Below, in pieces: positions 45,468 to 56,821 of a DNA stretch of 64,000 bases. Below the pieces are notes generated by a model. That model worked only from the letters and a program-made list of their open reading frames with translations. It was not told the origin of the DNA and ran no database searches. Origin of the DNA: Mycolicibacterium rufum (lineage in GTDB: Bacteria; Actinomycetota; Actinomycetes; Mycobacteriales; Mycobacteriaceae). Position numbers and translations under genes: made by a program. The stretch lies in contig NZ_CP092427.2 of assembly GCF_022374875.2 (NCBI RefSeq), positions 1,364,001-1,428,000 of the forward strand, given 5' to 3'. Numbering within the stretch: position 1 is the stretch's first letter; each line of letters begins with the position of its first letter.

Positions 45468-46154
45468 TCACGCCAGACGGATCAGCCCGTAGTCGTAGGC
45501 GTGGCGCCGGTACACCACGCAGGGCTTGTCGCTCTCCTTGTCGTGGAAGAGGAAGAAGTCGTGGCCCACCAGTTCCATCTCGTAGAGCGCGTCGTCGACG
45601 GTCATCGGGGTGGAGGGGTGTTCCTTGGTGCGGACGATGCGGCCGGGTTCGTGGTCGTCGACGACGGCGCCGTCGGTGGCCGCAGGGGCCTCGGTCGGCA
45701 GCGCGAAGGCGGCGTCGAGGCGGTCGGGCGCGGTGGCTTCGTGCAGCGACTCGGGCCGCTTGTCGCCGTAGTGGATCTTGCGGCGGTCCTTGCTCTTGCG
45801 CAGGCGGGCCTCGAGTTTGCTCGCCGCGGCTTCGAAGGCGGCGTAGAAGCTGTCGGCGCAGGCTTCGCCGCGCACGACCGGGCCGCGTCCCTTCGCCGTG
45901 ATCTCGACATGCTGACAGTTCTTGCGTTGACGTCGGTTCTTCTCGTGATCGAGTTCGACGTCGAAGAGGTAGATGGTGCGGTCGAATCGTTCCAGGCGTG
46001 ACAACTTCTCGGCGACGAAGACGCGGAAGTGGTCGGGAACTTCGACATTGCGCCCGGTCACCACCACTTCGGCGTGTGAGGTGACATCGGAGGGGCCCGA
46101 GGCGTCGGGATCCATCACCATCGTGCTGTCGGAGTCCGTGGAATTTACTGACAT
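45468..46154 (-). CDS. hpf: Long-form ribosome hibernation promoting factor (HPF/MPY)
   Basis: A 228-residue long HPF. The N-terminal ribosome-binding domain (about 25-125) has VTGRNVEVPDHFRVFVAEKLSRLERFDRTIYLF, and the C-terminal dimerisation domain (about 165-228) has the conserved end MELVGHDFFLFHDKESDKPCVVYRRHAYDYGLIRLA. Such proteins inactivate 70S ribosomes in stationary or zinc-limited cells. I chose the ATG at 46154 (MSVNSTDSD), and a longer frame upstream adds 40 residues without family support. It corresponds to Rv3241c. Confidence 0.9.
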   Translation of the reverse strand: MSVNSTDSDSTMVMDPDASGPSDVTSHAEVVVTGRNVEVPDHFRVFVAEKLSRLERFDRTIYLFDVELDHEKNRRQRKNCQHVEITAKGRGPVVRGEACADSFYAAFEAAASKLEARLRKSKDRRKIHYGDKRPESLHEATAPDRLDAAFALPTEAPAATDGAVVDDHEPGRIVRTKEHPSTPMTVDDALYEMELVGHDFFLFHDKESDKPCVVYRRHAYDYGLIRLA

Positions 46155-46441
46155 GCTTGGCAACTCGACTCTCTCTCGCGTGTGCACGTCATGCGTGCTT
46201 GCTGATGAAGAAATCGCGCCGACGCGGCATATGGGGGTGGCGCCACTCGCCGGTGCAAGGTGTCGACTACTCACCTCCTACCGCTGGCGCGATATCGGCG
46301 TCTCGTGTTCTGAGCGCCGCCGTGAGCTGTTCACGGATGGTTGGTGCCGACGGTAGTCCGTGTTCATGTGTTCGTGCCACCTATTCGCGCGACCTGTTTT
46401 CAGTTCTTCATGGCGGATTGATCTGCGGGTAATGCAAGCGC
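46155..46441. other. Intergenic region upstream of hpf
   Basis: This region of 287 bases lies between the hpf start and the end of comF, both on the minus strand. I see no convincing gene, hairpin or known binding motif. It presumably contains the hpf promoter, which I cannot place. Confidence 0.5.
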
Positions 46442-47071
46442 TCAGGCGTGGGCGACCGCGACGACGGCGGCGACGGCCGCGCCGGCGGTTTGCAGGACGC
46501 GGACCGACTCGGCGGCGGTGGCCCCGGTGGTGACGATGTCGTCGACGAGCACGACGGTGCCGCCGACGGGGCGGACCAGCCGGATCCGGCCGGCGATGTT
46601 GGCCTGCCGGTCGGCGCTGGACAGGCCGACCGAGTCGCGGGTGAAGGTCTTGAGGCGCAGCGCGGGCGTGACGGTCACCCCGGGCAGGCCGGCGGCGGCG
46701 CGCCGGGCGAGGCCGGTGACGGGGTCGCCGCCGCGGCGCCGCGCCGACGAGCGCCGGGTGGGTGCGGGCACGAGGGTGAGCGGCGGATCGAGAACACCCC
46801 AGGTCAGCAGGCGCTCGAGCGCTGCCTGCATGGCGTCGCCGAGCGGGTCGAGCAGGTCGCTGCGGCCACGCTCCTTGAGGGCGACGACGGCCTTGCGTCG
46901 GGCGCCGGCGTAGCGGCCGAGGGAGAGCACGGGCACGCCCGGGTCCAGCCGGGGCGTGATCAGGTGCGGTTCGTCGGGCTGCACGGCCAACTCCTGCGCG
47001 CAGGCCGGGCACCACGCCGTGGCGGGGGCGCCGCAGCCGCCGCACTGCAGGGGTAGGACGAGATCGAGCAC
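46442..47071 (-). CDS. comF: ComF-like phosphoribosyltransferase
   Basis: A 209-residue protein with an N-terminal zinc finger (Cys10-x-x-Cys13 and Cys21-x-x-Cys24 in CGGCGAPATAWCPAC) and a C-terminal type I PRTase domain with the PRPP loop VVLVDDIVTTGATAAES (about 165-180). ComF members take part in DNA uptake and recombination in other bacteria, and the function in mycobacteria is unclear. A GTG start fits. It corresponds to Rv3242c. Upstream lies a dispersed repeat arm. Confidence 0.85.
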   Translation of the reverse strand: MLDLVLPLQCGGCGAPATAWCPACAQELAVQPDEPHLITPRLDPGVPVLSLGRYAGARRKAVVALKERGRSDLLDPLGDAMQAALERLLTWGVLDPPLTLVPAPTRRSSARRRGGDPVTGLARRAAAGLPGVTVTPALRLKTFTRDSVGLSSADRQANIAGRIRLVRPVGGTVVLVDDIVTTGATAAESVRVLQTAGAAVAAVVAVAHA

Positions 47072-47115
47072 GCCGTCAGTGTGAGCCCAGCCTCTGACAC
47101 CCCCGCGCGCCCTTC

Positions 47116-47160
47116 CCGCGGAATAGCATTCCCGGCTGTGATCAGCGGCTTTTCACAGCC
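47116..47160. repeat. Second copy of the GCGGAATAGCATTCC intergenic element, one arm only
   Basis: The 20 bases CCGCGGAATAGCATTCCCGG (47116-47135) are identical to the left arm at 27517-27536. The complementary right arm is missing. Instead a smaller stem GGCTGTGA/TCACAGCC (47134-47141 and 47153-47160) follows. It lies between comF and the Rieske gene. Confidence 0.85.
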
Positions 47161-47275
47161 ATGGCTTCTCACTGGACGGCGGACACTTGCCGCTCAGACA
47201 CCTGCCCGAGCGCCGGTAATCTCAGCGGCGAGACGCTGCGCCGGGTCGCAAGGAGAGGCGAGCCGACGCGGCCGA

Positions 47276-47728
47276 TCAGCTGGCGACGATCGACTCGCCC
47301 TGCACGGTGACGTTCACCGGCTCGAGCGGCTTCTTGGCCGGGCCGTTGACGACCTGGCCGTCGAGGCTGAACTTGCTGCCGTGGCAGGGGCAGTCGATGG
47401 TGCCGTCGGCGACCTTGTTGACCAGGCAGCCCTGGTGCGTGCACACCGCCGAGAACGCCTTGTACTCGCCGGCCGTCGGCTGCGTGACGACGGTCTTGCC
47501 GACGATCACCCCGGAGCCCACCGGCACGTCGCCGGTCGTGGCCAGCGCCTCCCCGGCGGCGGCCGATGACTCCGAGGACGACCCCGAAGATTCCGATGAC
47601 GACTCCGATGACGACGAGTCCGATCCGCTCGAGCACGCCGCGAGCGCCGCCGCGGCCACGCCCACCCCGGCCCCGGCGAGCACCGTCTTCCGCGACACCT
47701 GGATGTCGGTGATCCCGTTGATGTCCAT
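47276..47728 (-). CDS. Exported Rieske 2Fe-2S lipoprotein
   Basis: A 150-residue envelope iron-sulfur protein. The signal peptide [22 protein letters not shown] ends in a lipobox with Cys32. The Arg-Lys pair is a rare variant of the twin-arginine motif expected for a protein exported with its cluster. A Ser/Glu/Gly-rich spacer (about 33-58) precedes the Rieske domain, where Cys96/His98 (CTHQGC) and Cys113/His116 (CPCHGSKF) bind the cluster and Cys101/Cys115 can form the usual disulfide. No oxidase or dehydrogenase partner is adjacent. It is not part of the M. tuberculosis locus as I remember it. Confidence 0.88.
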   Translation of the reverse strand: MDINGITDIQVSRKTVLAGAGVGVAAAALAACSSGSDSSSSESSSESSGSSSESSAAAGEALATTGDVPVGSGVIVGKTVVTQPTAGEYKAFSAVCTHQGCLVNKVADGTIDCPCHGSKFSLDGQVVNGPAKKPLEPVNVTVQGESIVAS

Positions 47729-47752
47729 TCCAACCCTTTCGTCGACGACCTG

Positions 47753-49513
47753 TCAGCCCGGCAGCACCGGCAGCGCGCCCGCTCCCATCAACGGCCGGAC
47801 CTCGGCCCATCCCGGGTCGCCTTCGGCGCCCGAGCCGGACAGCTGCAGTACGCCGCGCCCGTCGGCGACGTAGACCGCCGACGGGTTGGCGGCCACCGTG
47901 GTGACGGGCATCAGCAGGTTGCGGCTGGGCCCGTCGGAGTTCACCCCGTCGAGGTTCACGTAGGACACCGGATGCGCCTGGTCGGTGCGGCTGACCACGA
48001 TGTCGTCGCCGGTGCGCCAGCCCAGCGACACCACGGTGTCGCCCAGCCCGTAGCCCAGCCTGCGCGGATACGTCAGCGCGTACCCGCCGGTGGGCGCCTG
48101 CTCGACACCGGCGAGCACCACGTGCCGGTCGATCACCATCGCCGCGCGGGTGCCGTCGCGGGAGAGTTGCAGTTCGGTGATCACGCCGGGGAATTTCGCG
48201 GCCACCGCGGTCGCGTCGACCGGGATGCGGGCCGGCTGACCGGAGGCGTCCTGGATGACGCGCACGACGTTGATGCCGTCGACGACGACCCAGATCGCGT
48301 CGTCGAGCGCCCAGCTCGGCCGGGTCAGGTTGCGCCCGTCCATCGCCTGGGAGGCGTTGCCGCCCAACGGTCCCACCCACAGCGATGACGACATGTCGGG
48401 CGCCCCGGGCCGCAGCGTGACGATCGACGCCACTTCCTGCCCGGTGCGGGACAGCGACGCCGCCGTCTGGCCGGGCATCGAGCCGAACGAGCCCGGAACC
48501 CGTGGCGCGCGTTGGCCGTCGAGCGACACCAGCGACCCGCCGACAAGGGCGTGCAGACCGGCCGCTGCGCCGTCGGCGGCACCGGGGTCGGTCGCCGCGA
48601 CGTCGCCGGTGTCCCAGCCTTCGGCGAAGCGGTCGTCCAGCGCGGCGCCGTCGGCGTTGATCACGTAGGGGCCGTTGATCCCGGCCCGCGACAGCGTCCA
48701 GATCAGCTGCGCGGCAAGCAGTTGCCGGCTGTGCGGGTCGGTGGTCGACAGGTTCTCCAGATCGATGCGCGCCCCGCCGTAACCGCGCCCCACTCCGGTC
48801 TTGCCGCCGTCGGCGCGGGTCACCGGGTTGCGCAGGCGCAGCGGCGGGCCGAGCAGGTTGCGCACCGTCTTCTCCATCTCGGGGCGCGGGCCGGCGATCA
48901 GCTTGCTCACCAATTCGGTGGCCAGCTGGTCGGGTTCGGAGACGGCGACGTAGCGGGGGTCGGGCACGACGGTCTTGCCGGTCGGGTCCGCGAAGTAGAG
49001 GGTGCTGCGTTTGTAGGTGGACTGGAACTGCTGCCAGTCGAGGAACACCCCGTTGGGCAGCCGGTCGATGCGCCAGCCGCCGGGCGTCTTGACCAGTTCG
49101 ATGGGGCCCGGGTCGGGCAGCGCGCCCTCCCCTGTCTCGAAGACGCCCATGTCCGACAGCGAGCCGAGGATGTCGGCGCGCATGCTCACCGAAACCCTGT
49201 CCGGCGTTCGGGTTTCGACGAACACCACGTTGTCGATCAACAGCGCGCTGCCGGCGTCGTCCCAGCCGCTCGACGCCGACTCGGTGAGGAACTGCCGCGC
49301 CGCGAGGTGACGATTGGCGGGATCGGCGGTGGCTTTGAGGAATTCGCGCAGCAGCACGTCGGGGTCCATGCCCGCGGTGGGCTTGGGCAGGCTCGGCGGC
49401 GCGGGCCGCTCGACGGTGCCGATCGCCTGCGGCGACGACGAGCTGGGCACCCCGGCACACCCGGCCAGCACCAGCATCAGCACCGCGAACAGCGCCGCCA
49501 GAGCCCGTGTCAC
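47753..49513 (-). CDS. lpqB: Lipoprotein LpqB, MtrAB accessory protein
   Basis: A 586-residue lipoprotein with signal peptide [16 protein letters not shown] (lipobox Cys near 19), a GerMN domain (about 190-310) and a beta-propeller-like C-terminal half (about 330-580). It binds the sensor part of MtrB and modulates MtrA phosphorylation. The GTG start at 49513 overlaps the mtrB stop (GTGA), giving an mtrA-mtrB-lpqB operon with stepwise coupling. It matches Rv3244c. Confidence 0.94.
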   Translation of the reverse strand: MTRALAALFAVLMLVLAGCAGVPSSSSPQAIGTVERPAPPSLPKPTAGMDPDVLLREFLKATADPANRHLAARQFLTESASSGWDDAGSALLIDNVVFVETRTPDRVSVSMRADILGSLSDMGVFETGEGALPDPGPIELVKTPGGWRIDRLPNGVFLDWQQFQSTYKRSTLYFADPTGKTVVPDPRYVAVSEPDQLATELVSKLIAGPRPEMEKTVRNLLGPPLRLRNPVTRADGGKTGVGRGYGGARIDLENLSTTDPHSRQLLAAQLIWTLSRAGINGPYVINADGAALDDRFAEGWDTGDVAATDPGAADGAAAGLHALVGGSLVSLDGQRAPRVPGSFGSMPGQTAASLSRTGQEVASIVTLRPGAPDMSSSLWVGPLGGNASQAMDGRNLTRPSWALDDAIWVVVDGINVVRVIQDASGQPARIPVDATAVAAKFPGVITELQLSRDGTRAAMVIDRHVVLAGVEQAPTGGYALTYPRRLGYGLGDTVVSLGWRTGDDIVVSRTDQAHPVSYVNLDGVNSDGPSRNLLMPVTTVAANPSAVYVADGRGVLQLSGSGAEGDPGWAEVRPLMGAGALPVLPG

Positions 49514-51153
49514 ACGCTCTCCCCTGCCGGTTCGCGCCGACGGGTGGGAACACCGGCGGGCTCGCCGATCGGCTTGACCGGCAGCGGGCTGCTGGTCACC
49601 TTGTGGCCACGCACCAGCGGAAGGGTGAGCCGGAAGCAGGCGCCCTTGCCGGGCTCGCCCCACGCCTCGAGCCGGCCCTGGTGCAGCCGCGCGTCCTCGA
49701 TGCTGATGGCCAGCCCCAGTCCGGTGCCGCCGCTGCGGCGCACCCGGGAGGGGTCGGCCCGCCAGAAGCGGCTGAACACCAGCTTCTCCTCGCCCGGGCG
49801 CAGCCCGACGCCGTAGTCGCGCACGGTCACCGCGACGGTGTCGGCGTCGGCTGCCATCCGGATACGGACGGGTTTGCGTTCGGCGTGGTCGACGGCGTTG
49901 GCGATCAGGTTGCGCAGAATCCGCTCGACGCGACGCGAGTCCACCTCGGCGATGATCTCGTCGCCGGGCAGGTCGACGATCAGCTCGACGTGCGCGTCCT
50001 CGGCGAGGTGCCCGACGTTGTCGAGCGCGCTGCGCACGATGGAGCGAAGATCGACGGCCTCGACCGCGAGTTCGGCGACACCGGCGTCGTGGCGCGAGAT
50101 CTCGAGCAGGTCGTTGAGCAGGGACTCGAACCGGTCGAGTTCGTTGACCATCAGTTCGGTGGAGCGGCGCAGCGCGGGGTCGAGTTCGTCGGCGTGGTCG
50201 TGGATCAGGTCGGCGGCCATCCGCACCGTGGTGAGCGGGGTGCGCAGTTCGTGGCTGACGTCAGAGGTGAAGCGGCGCTGCAGGTTTCCGAACTCTTCCA
50301 GCTGGGTGATCTGGCGCTGCAGGCTCTCGGCCATGTCGTTGAACGACACCGCCAGCCGCGCCATGTCGTCCTCGCCACGCACCGGCATGCGTTCGCTCAG
50401 ATGCCCTTCGGCGAAGCGTTCGGCGATCCGCGACGCCGAGCGCACCGGCAGCACGATCTGGCGCGCCACCAGCAGGGCGATCGCGGCGAGCAGGCCGAGC
50501 AGCACCACGCCGCCGGTGGCCATGGTGCCGCGCACCAACGCGATCGTCGACTGCTCGTTGTTCAGCGGGAAGATCAGGTACAGCTCGAGATTGGTGACGG
50601 GCGAGGACGTGGGGCTGCCGATGACGAGCGCGGGCCCGGAGAAGCCGTCGGTGTGCACGGTCGCGTACTGGTAGCTGACCTGCCCGGCTTTGACGAACTC
50701 GCGCAACGAGTTCGGGATCTGGTCGATGGGCCCGGCCGCGGTCGCGGCGCGCGGGCCGTCGCCGGGGACGATGAGCACCGCGTCGAACGTGCCGGCCAGG
50801 CCCGCCCCGGCGTCGGCCTTGCGGTCGATCAGGGTGTTGCGGGCCAGCTGCAGGCTGCTGTCGAGGGACCGGGTCTCCTCACCGCCGACGATGCCGCTGA
50901 CGGTGGTGCGGGCGCGTTCGATCTCCTCCGTCGCGGCGCCGACCTTCACCTCGAGGATGCGGTCGGTGATCTGGCTCGTCAGCACGAAGCCCAGCACGAG
51001 GATGACGGCGAGCGACAACCCCAACGTCAACGTGACGACGCGCAACTGCAGAGAGCGCCGCCACGCCAGACTCATCGCCCGACCCAGCACACCCAGTCCG
51101 CGGATCAGTGGTGCCGACCGCCGGTGGATGCGCCGCCTCGAGCCGAAGATCAC
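49510..51153 (-). CDS. mtrB: Sensor histidine kinase MtrB
   Basis: A 547-residue membrane kinase that regulates cell-wall and division genes with MtrA. Two membrane helices (about 35-57 and 190-212) flank an extracytoplasmic sensor. A HAMP domain (about 215-265) is followed by the HisKA box [20 protein letters not shown] (phospho-His near 290) and the ATPase N box [11 protein letters not shown] and G boxes [30 protein letters not shown]. The GTG at 51153 gives VIFGSRRRI as in M. tuberculosis and overlaps the mtrA stop (GTGA). An ATG 138 bases upstream would run into mtrA and is rejected. Confidence 0.95.
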   Translation of the reverse strand: MIFGSRRRIHRRSAPLIRGLGVLGRAMSLAWRRSLQLRVVTLTLGLSLAVILVLGFVLTSQITDRILEVKVGAATEEIERARTTVSGIVGGEETRSLDSSLQLARNTLIDRKADAGAGLAGTFDAVLIVPGDGPRAATAAGPIDQIPNSLREFVKAGQVSYQYATVHTDGFSGPALVIGSPTSSPVTNLELYLIFPLNNEQSTIALVRGTMATGGVVLLGLLAAIALLVARQIVLPVRSASRIAERFAEGHLSERMPVRGEDDMARLAVSFNDMAESLQRQITQLEEFGNLQRRFTSDVSHELRTPLTTVRMAADLIHDHADELDPALRRSTELMVNELDRFESLLNDLLEISRHDAGVAELAVEAVDLRSIVRSALDNVGHLAEDAHVELIVDLPGDEIIAEVDSRRVERILRNLIANAVDHAERKPVRIRMAADADTVAVTVRDYGVGLRPGEEKLVFSRFWRADPSRVRRSGGTGLGLAISIEDARLHQGRLEAWGEPGKGACFRLTLPLVRGHKVTSSPLPVKPIGEPAGVPTRRREPAGESV

Positions 51154-51836
51154 GGGGGTCCGGCCTTGTATCCCACTCCTCGAACGGTCAGCACCACCTG
51201 CGGGTTCTCCGGGTCCTTCTCGACCTTGGCCCGCAGCCGCTGCACATGCACGTTCACCAAACGGGTGTCGGCGGGGTGGCGGTAACCCCACACCTGTTCG
51301 AGCAGCACATCACGAGTAAACACCTGGCGCGGTTTGCGTGCCAGCGCGACCAGCAGGTCGAACTCCAGCGGGGTGAGGGAGATCTGCTCGCCCTGGCGGG
51401 TCACCTTGTGCGCCGGGACGTCGATGTCGACGTCGGCGATGGACAGCATCTCGGCGGGCTCGTCCTCGTTGCGGCGCAGCCGGGCGCGCACGCGGGCGAC
51501 CAGTTCCTTCGGCTTGAACGGCTTCATCACGTAGTCGTCGGCGCCGGACTCCAGGCCGAGCACCACGTCGACGGTGTCGGTCTTGGCGGTCAGCATGACG
51601 ATCGGCACGCCCGAGTCCGCGCGCAGCACGCGGCACACGTCGATGCCGTTCATGCCGGGCAGCATCAGGTCGAGCAGCACCAGATCGGGCCGCAGTTCAC
51701 GGACGGCGGTCAGCGCCTGGGTGCCGTCACCGATGACCGCGGTGTCGAAACCCTCACCGCGCAGCACGATGGTGAGCATCTCGGCCAGCGATGGGTCGTC
51801 GTCGACGACCAGGATCCTTTGCCTCATGGTGTCCAT
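51150..51836 (-). CDS. mtrA: Response regulator MtrA
   Basis: A 228-residue OmpR-family regulator, essential in M. tuberculosis, controlling dnaA, ripA and other wall genes. The receiver domain (1-120) has the acidic pocket DDD (12-14), phospho-acceptor Asp56 in LLDLMLPG and Lys in the FKPKEL loop (about 106). The winged-helix domain (about 130-228) reads [18 protein letters not shown] and [15 protein letters not shown]. Length and sequence are almost identical to Rv3246c. The upstream region contains a CCCCG-N9-CGGGG dyad. It is the first gene of the operon. Confidence 0.97.
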   Translation of the reverse strand: MDTMRQRILVVDDDPSLAEMLTIVLRGEGFDTAVIGDGTQALTAVRELRPDLVLLDLMLPGMNGIDVCRVLRADSGVPIVMLTAKTDTVDVVLGLESGADDYVMKPFKPKELVARVRARLRRNEDEPAEMLSIADVDIDVPAHKVTRQGEQISLTPLEFDLLVALARKPRQVFTRDVLLEQVWGYRHPADTRLVNVHVQRLRAKVEKDPENPQVVLTVRGVGYKAGPP

Positions 51837-51913
51837 GGTGTCACCAGAAAGCGATAAACCCCGGTTACCACACGGGGCGTTTCGCGCGTCGACCGCCCCG
51901 GATCACCCGGGAG

Positions 51914-52585
51914 CTAGGCGCAGGCGGCGATGACGTCGCGCTGCTGGCTGATCGACTGCAGCACCTCGAACCCGATCTGGCGGACGCTGGCCATCACGGG
52001 ATTGCGCTCCAGTCCGGTCGCGGCGGATTCGCGGCGCACCACCCAGCCCAGCGATTCGCTGTCGACCAGTGCCGTGTAGGCGGCCTCGATCTCGGGGTCG
52101 CTGAGCTCCGAGGACGCCAGCGCGAGCACCAGCTGCTTGCGCGAATACTCCGCTCCGTCAGCGTCTTTGACGACCGGGTTGGTCCACCAGTGGTCGAACG
52201 GGATCCGCGAGCCGCGGTCGATGTGCCCGCCGTCGCGGGTGCGGATCGGCGCCGGCGGATACAGGCTGAGCTTGGGCACGAACTCGCCGCAGCGCTTCGA
52301 CCCGGTGCGGATCTTCATCAGGGTCAGGCACGCGGCCGACGCCGCGGTCTTGGGGTTGAGCACCCCGGCGGTGTCCACCCAGGTGAAATCGCGCGGCACG
52401 CCGAGTTCGTCGATCAGCGCGCGTGTCGTGGCGCTCTGGTGCACCAGGCGGCGGATGTGGCCGGCCAGGTCGCGCGCTTCGAGCATCCGGCCCTGGTCGA
52501 ACCGCTCCCCCGCGGACCGCAGGGCGGCGACGAGTTCGTCGAACCGCGCCATCGCGTCGGCCTGCGTCTGAGTGCGAACGACCAT
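51914..52585 (-). CDS. Unrecognised conserved-looking protein between mtrA and tmk
   Basis: A 223-residue soluble protein without signal peptide or membrane helices. The N-terminal part (about 1-60, MARFDELVAALRSAGERFDQGRMLEARDLAGHIRRLVHQ) is helical and may form a coiled coil. The centre (TWVDTAGVLNPKTAASAACLTLMKI) and RIPFDHWWTNPVVKDADG are distinctive, with Trp and Cys residues that look conserved. I do not recognise a family or function. Codon usage (G/C third positions) agrees with a real gene. It separates mtrA from tmk, which are adjacent in M. tuberculosis, so it is an insertion at this locus. Confidence 0.7.
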   Translation of the reverse strand: MVVRTQTQADAMARFDELVAALRSAGERFDQGRMLEARDLAGHIRRLVHQSATTRALIDELGVPRDFTWVDTAGVLNPKTAASAACLTLMKIRTGSKRCGEFVPKLSLYPPAPIRTRDGGHIDRGSRIPFDHWWTNPVVKDADGAEYSRKQLVLALASSELSDPEIEAAYTALVDSESLGWVVRRESAATGLERNPVMASVRQIGFEVLQSISQQRDVIAACA

Positions 52586-52661
52586 GGAATCCCCCGTGCT
52601 CTCGCGTCGCTGTGCGACGTCCCCGCACGGAGCGTACGACGGCAGGCCCGGTTTCGTCTCG

Positions 52662-53300
52662 CTAACTCGATCCGGCCAGCAAGCGCTGGGCCAGCGCGGC
52701 GGCGTCGACGTCGGGGGGAACCACCGTCCACGGCCCGCCCCAGTGCGCGGCGGCGAGCCCGGCGTACACGGCGCCGGTGCGTCGCTGCAGGCCGCCGTCG
52801 CGCTCGTAGGCGTCACGGGTGCGGTCGGCGTCGGCGGCCTCCCGGCTGGCGGCGCGCTGCGCGGCGAGTTCGGTGGGCACGTCGAGCAACACCTGCCGGT
52901 CGGGGGCCGGCAACTCCAGCCGGCCGTATTCGAGGTCGTGCACCCAGGCGACGACGTCGCCATCGGCGTCCTGATGCAGTCGCGCGGCGCTGTAGGCGGC
53001 GTTGGACGCGACGTAGCGGTCCAGGATCACCACCCCGTGCGTCGCGGTGAGCCGGGCGATGTGGTCGCGGGCGCCGGCGCGGTCCATCGCGAACAGCACG
53101 GCCATCGCGTAGACGGAGTCGGCCAGGTCGCCGTGCCTGCCGTGCAGCGCCTCGGCCGCGAGGTCGGCGGGCACCGACACGCCGTAGCGGGGGAAGGCCA
53201 AGTCGGCGACGGAATGGCCGTGCGACTCGAACGCGGCGCGCAACCCGTTGGTCAGCGTGCGCTTGCCGGCGCCGTCGACGCCCTCGATGACGATGAGCAC
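52662..53300 (-). CDS. tmk: Thymidylate kinase
   Basis: A 212-residue TMP kinase. The P-loop reads EGVDGAGKRTLTNGL (about 6-20), and the DR(Y/H) motif is VVILDRYVASNAAYSAAR (about 90). The lid region is GGLQRRTGAVYAGL near 175. It phosphorylates dTMP for DNA synthesis. The start codon ATG at 53300 matches the family N-terminus. It diverges from a secreted esterase gene across 53 bases. It corresponds to Rv3247c. Confidence 0.92.
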   Translation of the reverse strand: MLIVIEGVDGAGKRTLTNGLRAAFESHGHSVADLAFPRYGVSVPADLAAEALHGRHGDLADSVYAMAVLFAMDRAGARDHIARLTATHGVVILDRYVASNAAYSAARLHQDADGDVVAWVHDLEYGRLELPAPDRQVLLDVPTELAAQRAASREAADADRTRDAYERDGGLQRRTGAVYAGLAAAHWGGPWTVVPPDVDAAALAQRLLAGSS

Positions 53301-53353
53301 CGGATGAGCCTAATCCGCCGTGGCGCACGTCCCGGAGGTGATACAGATTGCCG

Positions 53354-54667
53354 ATGCGGGGTGGGGGCAAAGTCGCGGAGTTCGCTGTGGCGGCCGGAAT
53401 CGGGGCTGCGGTGCTGGTGGGGTGCGGGTGCGCGGTGGCGTCGGCCGACGACTCGGCAACCGGCGGCACGGACACGGCATCGGTGCAGCACGGCCCGCGC
53501 GCCGCGCGCGTCGAGGCGCGGCCCCGGGCCCGGGCGGCGGCCGAGCGGCGGCGCGAGGCGGCGGAGACCCGGCGCGTCGTCCTCGACAACCGGCGTGCCG
53601 CTCGTGCGCAGCGGGCCCGTGAGGCGTCGGAGGCGACGGACGACGCGCCGACCGCACCGGGTGTCGTCGCCCCGCTGCTGCCGCTGGGGTCGACCCCGCG
53701 CCGCGAGCGGGACATCGACCTCGACATCACCGACGGGCCGCAGACGGTCACCACCGGGCCGCCGTCGTTCATGGACCGGCTCATCATTCGCACGCTGCAG
53801 ACGTTGCGGCACAAGGATTCCGCGATCTTCGACGGGGACGGCGGCAACGTCACGCACACCAGCCCGCCGAAGTGGGTGACGCGCAAGCTGACCATCACTG
53901 AGAGCGTCTACGCCGGGATGCCGGTGTGGTCGATGGCGTCGGCGAAGCCGACGGGCGAGTACGTGCTGGCGCTGCACGGCGGCGGACTGGTGGCTGAGGC
54001 CAACATCATCAACTGGGCGGACTACGCGGCGATGGCCCGGCAGACCGGCGCGACCGTGGTGGTTCCGATCTATCCGCTGGCCCCGCCGAAGGGCACCGCC
54101 AGCGTCGAGACACTGGTACCGCCGATGGCGGATTACCTGGCGGCGATGATCGACGAGCACGGCACCGAGAACGTCAGCCTGTACGGCGATTCGGCGGGCG
54201 GTACCTACGCGATGCTGGTCGCGCAGGAGCTGGTGCGGCGTTGCCGGGCCGACGTGGCGTGTGTGCTGTCCGAGAACGAGCCGTCACGGATGGTGCTGAT
54301 CTCCCCGGTGCTGCACCTGACGTTGAGCGGCCCGATCGTCGACGACATCGACGACCCAATCATCCCGCCCCGGCTGCCACCGTCGGCGGGCGGCGGACTC
54401 GGCGCCGACGATCCGCGGGTGAACCCGATCATGGTCGAGGATCTGACCGGGTTGCCGCCGACGGCGATCTACGTCGGGACGGTCGAGCGGCCGTATCCCG
54501 GGGATCTGATGTTCCGCGACAAGCTGCTCGCGCAGGATCCGGACGCCGACTTCACGGTGGTGATCGGCGACGGCCAGATGCACGACTGGGCTTTGGGTGG
54601 GATCTTCGTCAATTCGCAGGCGCGGCTGTGGCGCCCGACCATCTACAGGCAGCTCGGCCTGGTCTGA
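53354..54667 (+). CDS. Exported HSL-type alpha/beta hydrolase with long basic helix
   Basis: A 437-residue exported esterase. The N-terminal signal (residues 1-30) contains both a lipobox-like LVGC (Cys24) and a possible signal peptidase I site AVASA, so lipoprotein or free secretion are both possible. A highly charged Arg/Ala/Glu-rich segment (about 45-95) predicts a long helix. The hydrolase domain (about 185-437) has HGGG (oxyanion hole), GDSAGG (nucleophile Ser) and a terminal MHDWALGG segment that should contain the catalytic His, as in hormone-sensitive-lipase family enzymes. The ATG at 53354 is preferred over an upstream TTG. The substrate is unknown. Confidence 0.85.
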   Translation: MRGGGKVAEFAVAAGIGAAVLVGCGCAVASADDSATGGTDTASVQHGPRAARVEARPRARAAAERRREAAETRRVVLDNRRAARAQRAREASEATDDAPTAPGVVAPLLPLGSTPRRERDIDLDITDGPQTVTTGPPSFMDRLIIRTLQTLRHKDSAIFDGDGGNVTHTSPPKWVTRKLTITESVYAGMPVWSMASAKPTGEYVLALHGGGLVAEANIINWADYAAMARQTGATVVVPIYPLAPPKGTASVETLVPPMADYLAAMIDEHGTENVSLYGDSAGGTYAMLVAQELVRRCRADVACVLSENEPSRMVLISPVLHLTLSGPIVDDIDDPIIPPRLPPSAGGGLGADDPRVNPIMVEDLTGLPPTAIYVGTVERPYPGDLMFRDKLLAQDPDADFTVVIGDGQMHDWALGGIFVNSQARLWRPTIYRQLGLV

Positions 54668-55165
54668 TCAGCTGATCTCGGAGGACTGCAGCACCACGGT
54701 GTCGCGGGGCGGGTCGAGGAACACCCGCGTGCTCATCCGCCCCGGCGAGAACGCCATGTTGAGTTCGACGCCGGTGCGGAACGGACCGGCAGGCACGTCG
54801 GCCTCGAGCGGCTTCTGCACGGCGGGGCGGTGCGTCGAGGGCTCCGTATCATGTTGGCGCAGCAGCGAATCCATCGTCGGCTTGGTGACCTGGACGACGG
54901 CGTCGATCCACACCGCGGTGGCCCGGGACGCGTCGCCGGCGTTGTCCCAGCGAATCCACGACGCCGACACCGGAGCCCCGAGCGCGGGAAAGGTGCGCGC
55001 GAGTACGTCGGTGTCGTGCCGGACTTCGAGGACGGGCCGGGTGGCGGTGCTCTCGGCGTCCTCGGGCGGCGGGTGGGCGCACGCGGTCAGCGCGAGCAGG
55101 AGCACCGACGCGAAACGGGCGCGCACGACGACACTGTGTGTCGCCGCGCGCGCCCGATCCGTCAT
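54668..55165 (-). CDS. Small lipoprotein of unknown function
   Basis: A 165-residue protein with a signal peptide ending in the lipobox LLLALTAC (Cys near 29) and an extracytoplasmic domain without recognised motif (WIRWDNAGDASRATAVWIDAVVQV and RMSTRVFLDPPRDTVVLQSSE). It could be a lysophospholipid or wall-associated domain, but I cannot assign it. The stop lies immediately beside the convergent esterase stop, and its ATG begins one base after the sahH stop on the same strand. Cotranscription with sahH is likely by spacing alone. Confidence 0.72.
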   Translation of the reverse strand: MTDRARAATHSVVVRARFASVLLLALTACAHPPPEDAESTATRPVLEVRHDTDVLARTFPALGAPVSASWIRWDNAGDASRATAVWIDAVVQVTKPTMDSLLRQHDTEPSTHRPAVQKPLEADVPAGPFRTGVELNMAFSPGRMSTRVFLDPPRDTVVLQSSEIS

Positions 55166-55166
55166 G

Positions 55167-56633
<1,467 letters not shown>

Positions 56634-56821
56634 GTAGAGCCCCTTTTGAATCGTCACATTTGCCTCGGGACGCACCACTGTGCGCCGGCGACACTCCCAG
56701 CCTGCGGGCTCGCGGGACAGGCGCTCGTCGTCCGTTTGTCAACAGCGGAGACGCACTGCCAGCTGAAAGGTATCCACAACACCCTAGCGGGCGGGCGCCC
56801 CCGCCTCCAATTCGCCCTGCG

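Noticed and set aside
46155..46274. N-terminal extension of the hibernation factor by 40 residues
   Set aside because: The extra residues are low complexity and outside the HPF fold; the ATG at 46154 fits better.
51154..51291. Longer MtrB start inside mtrA
   Set aside because: The GTG at 51153 reproduces the known MtrB N-terminus and gives the usual GTGA overlap.
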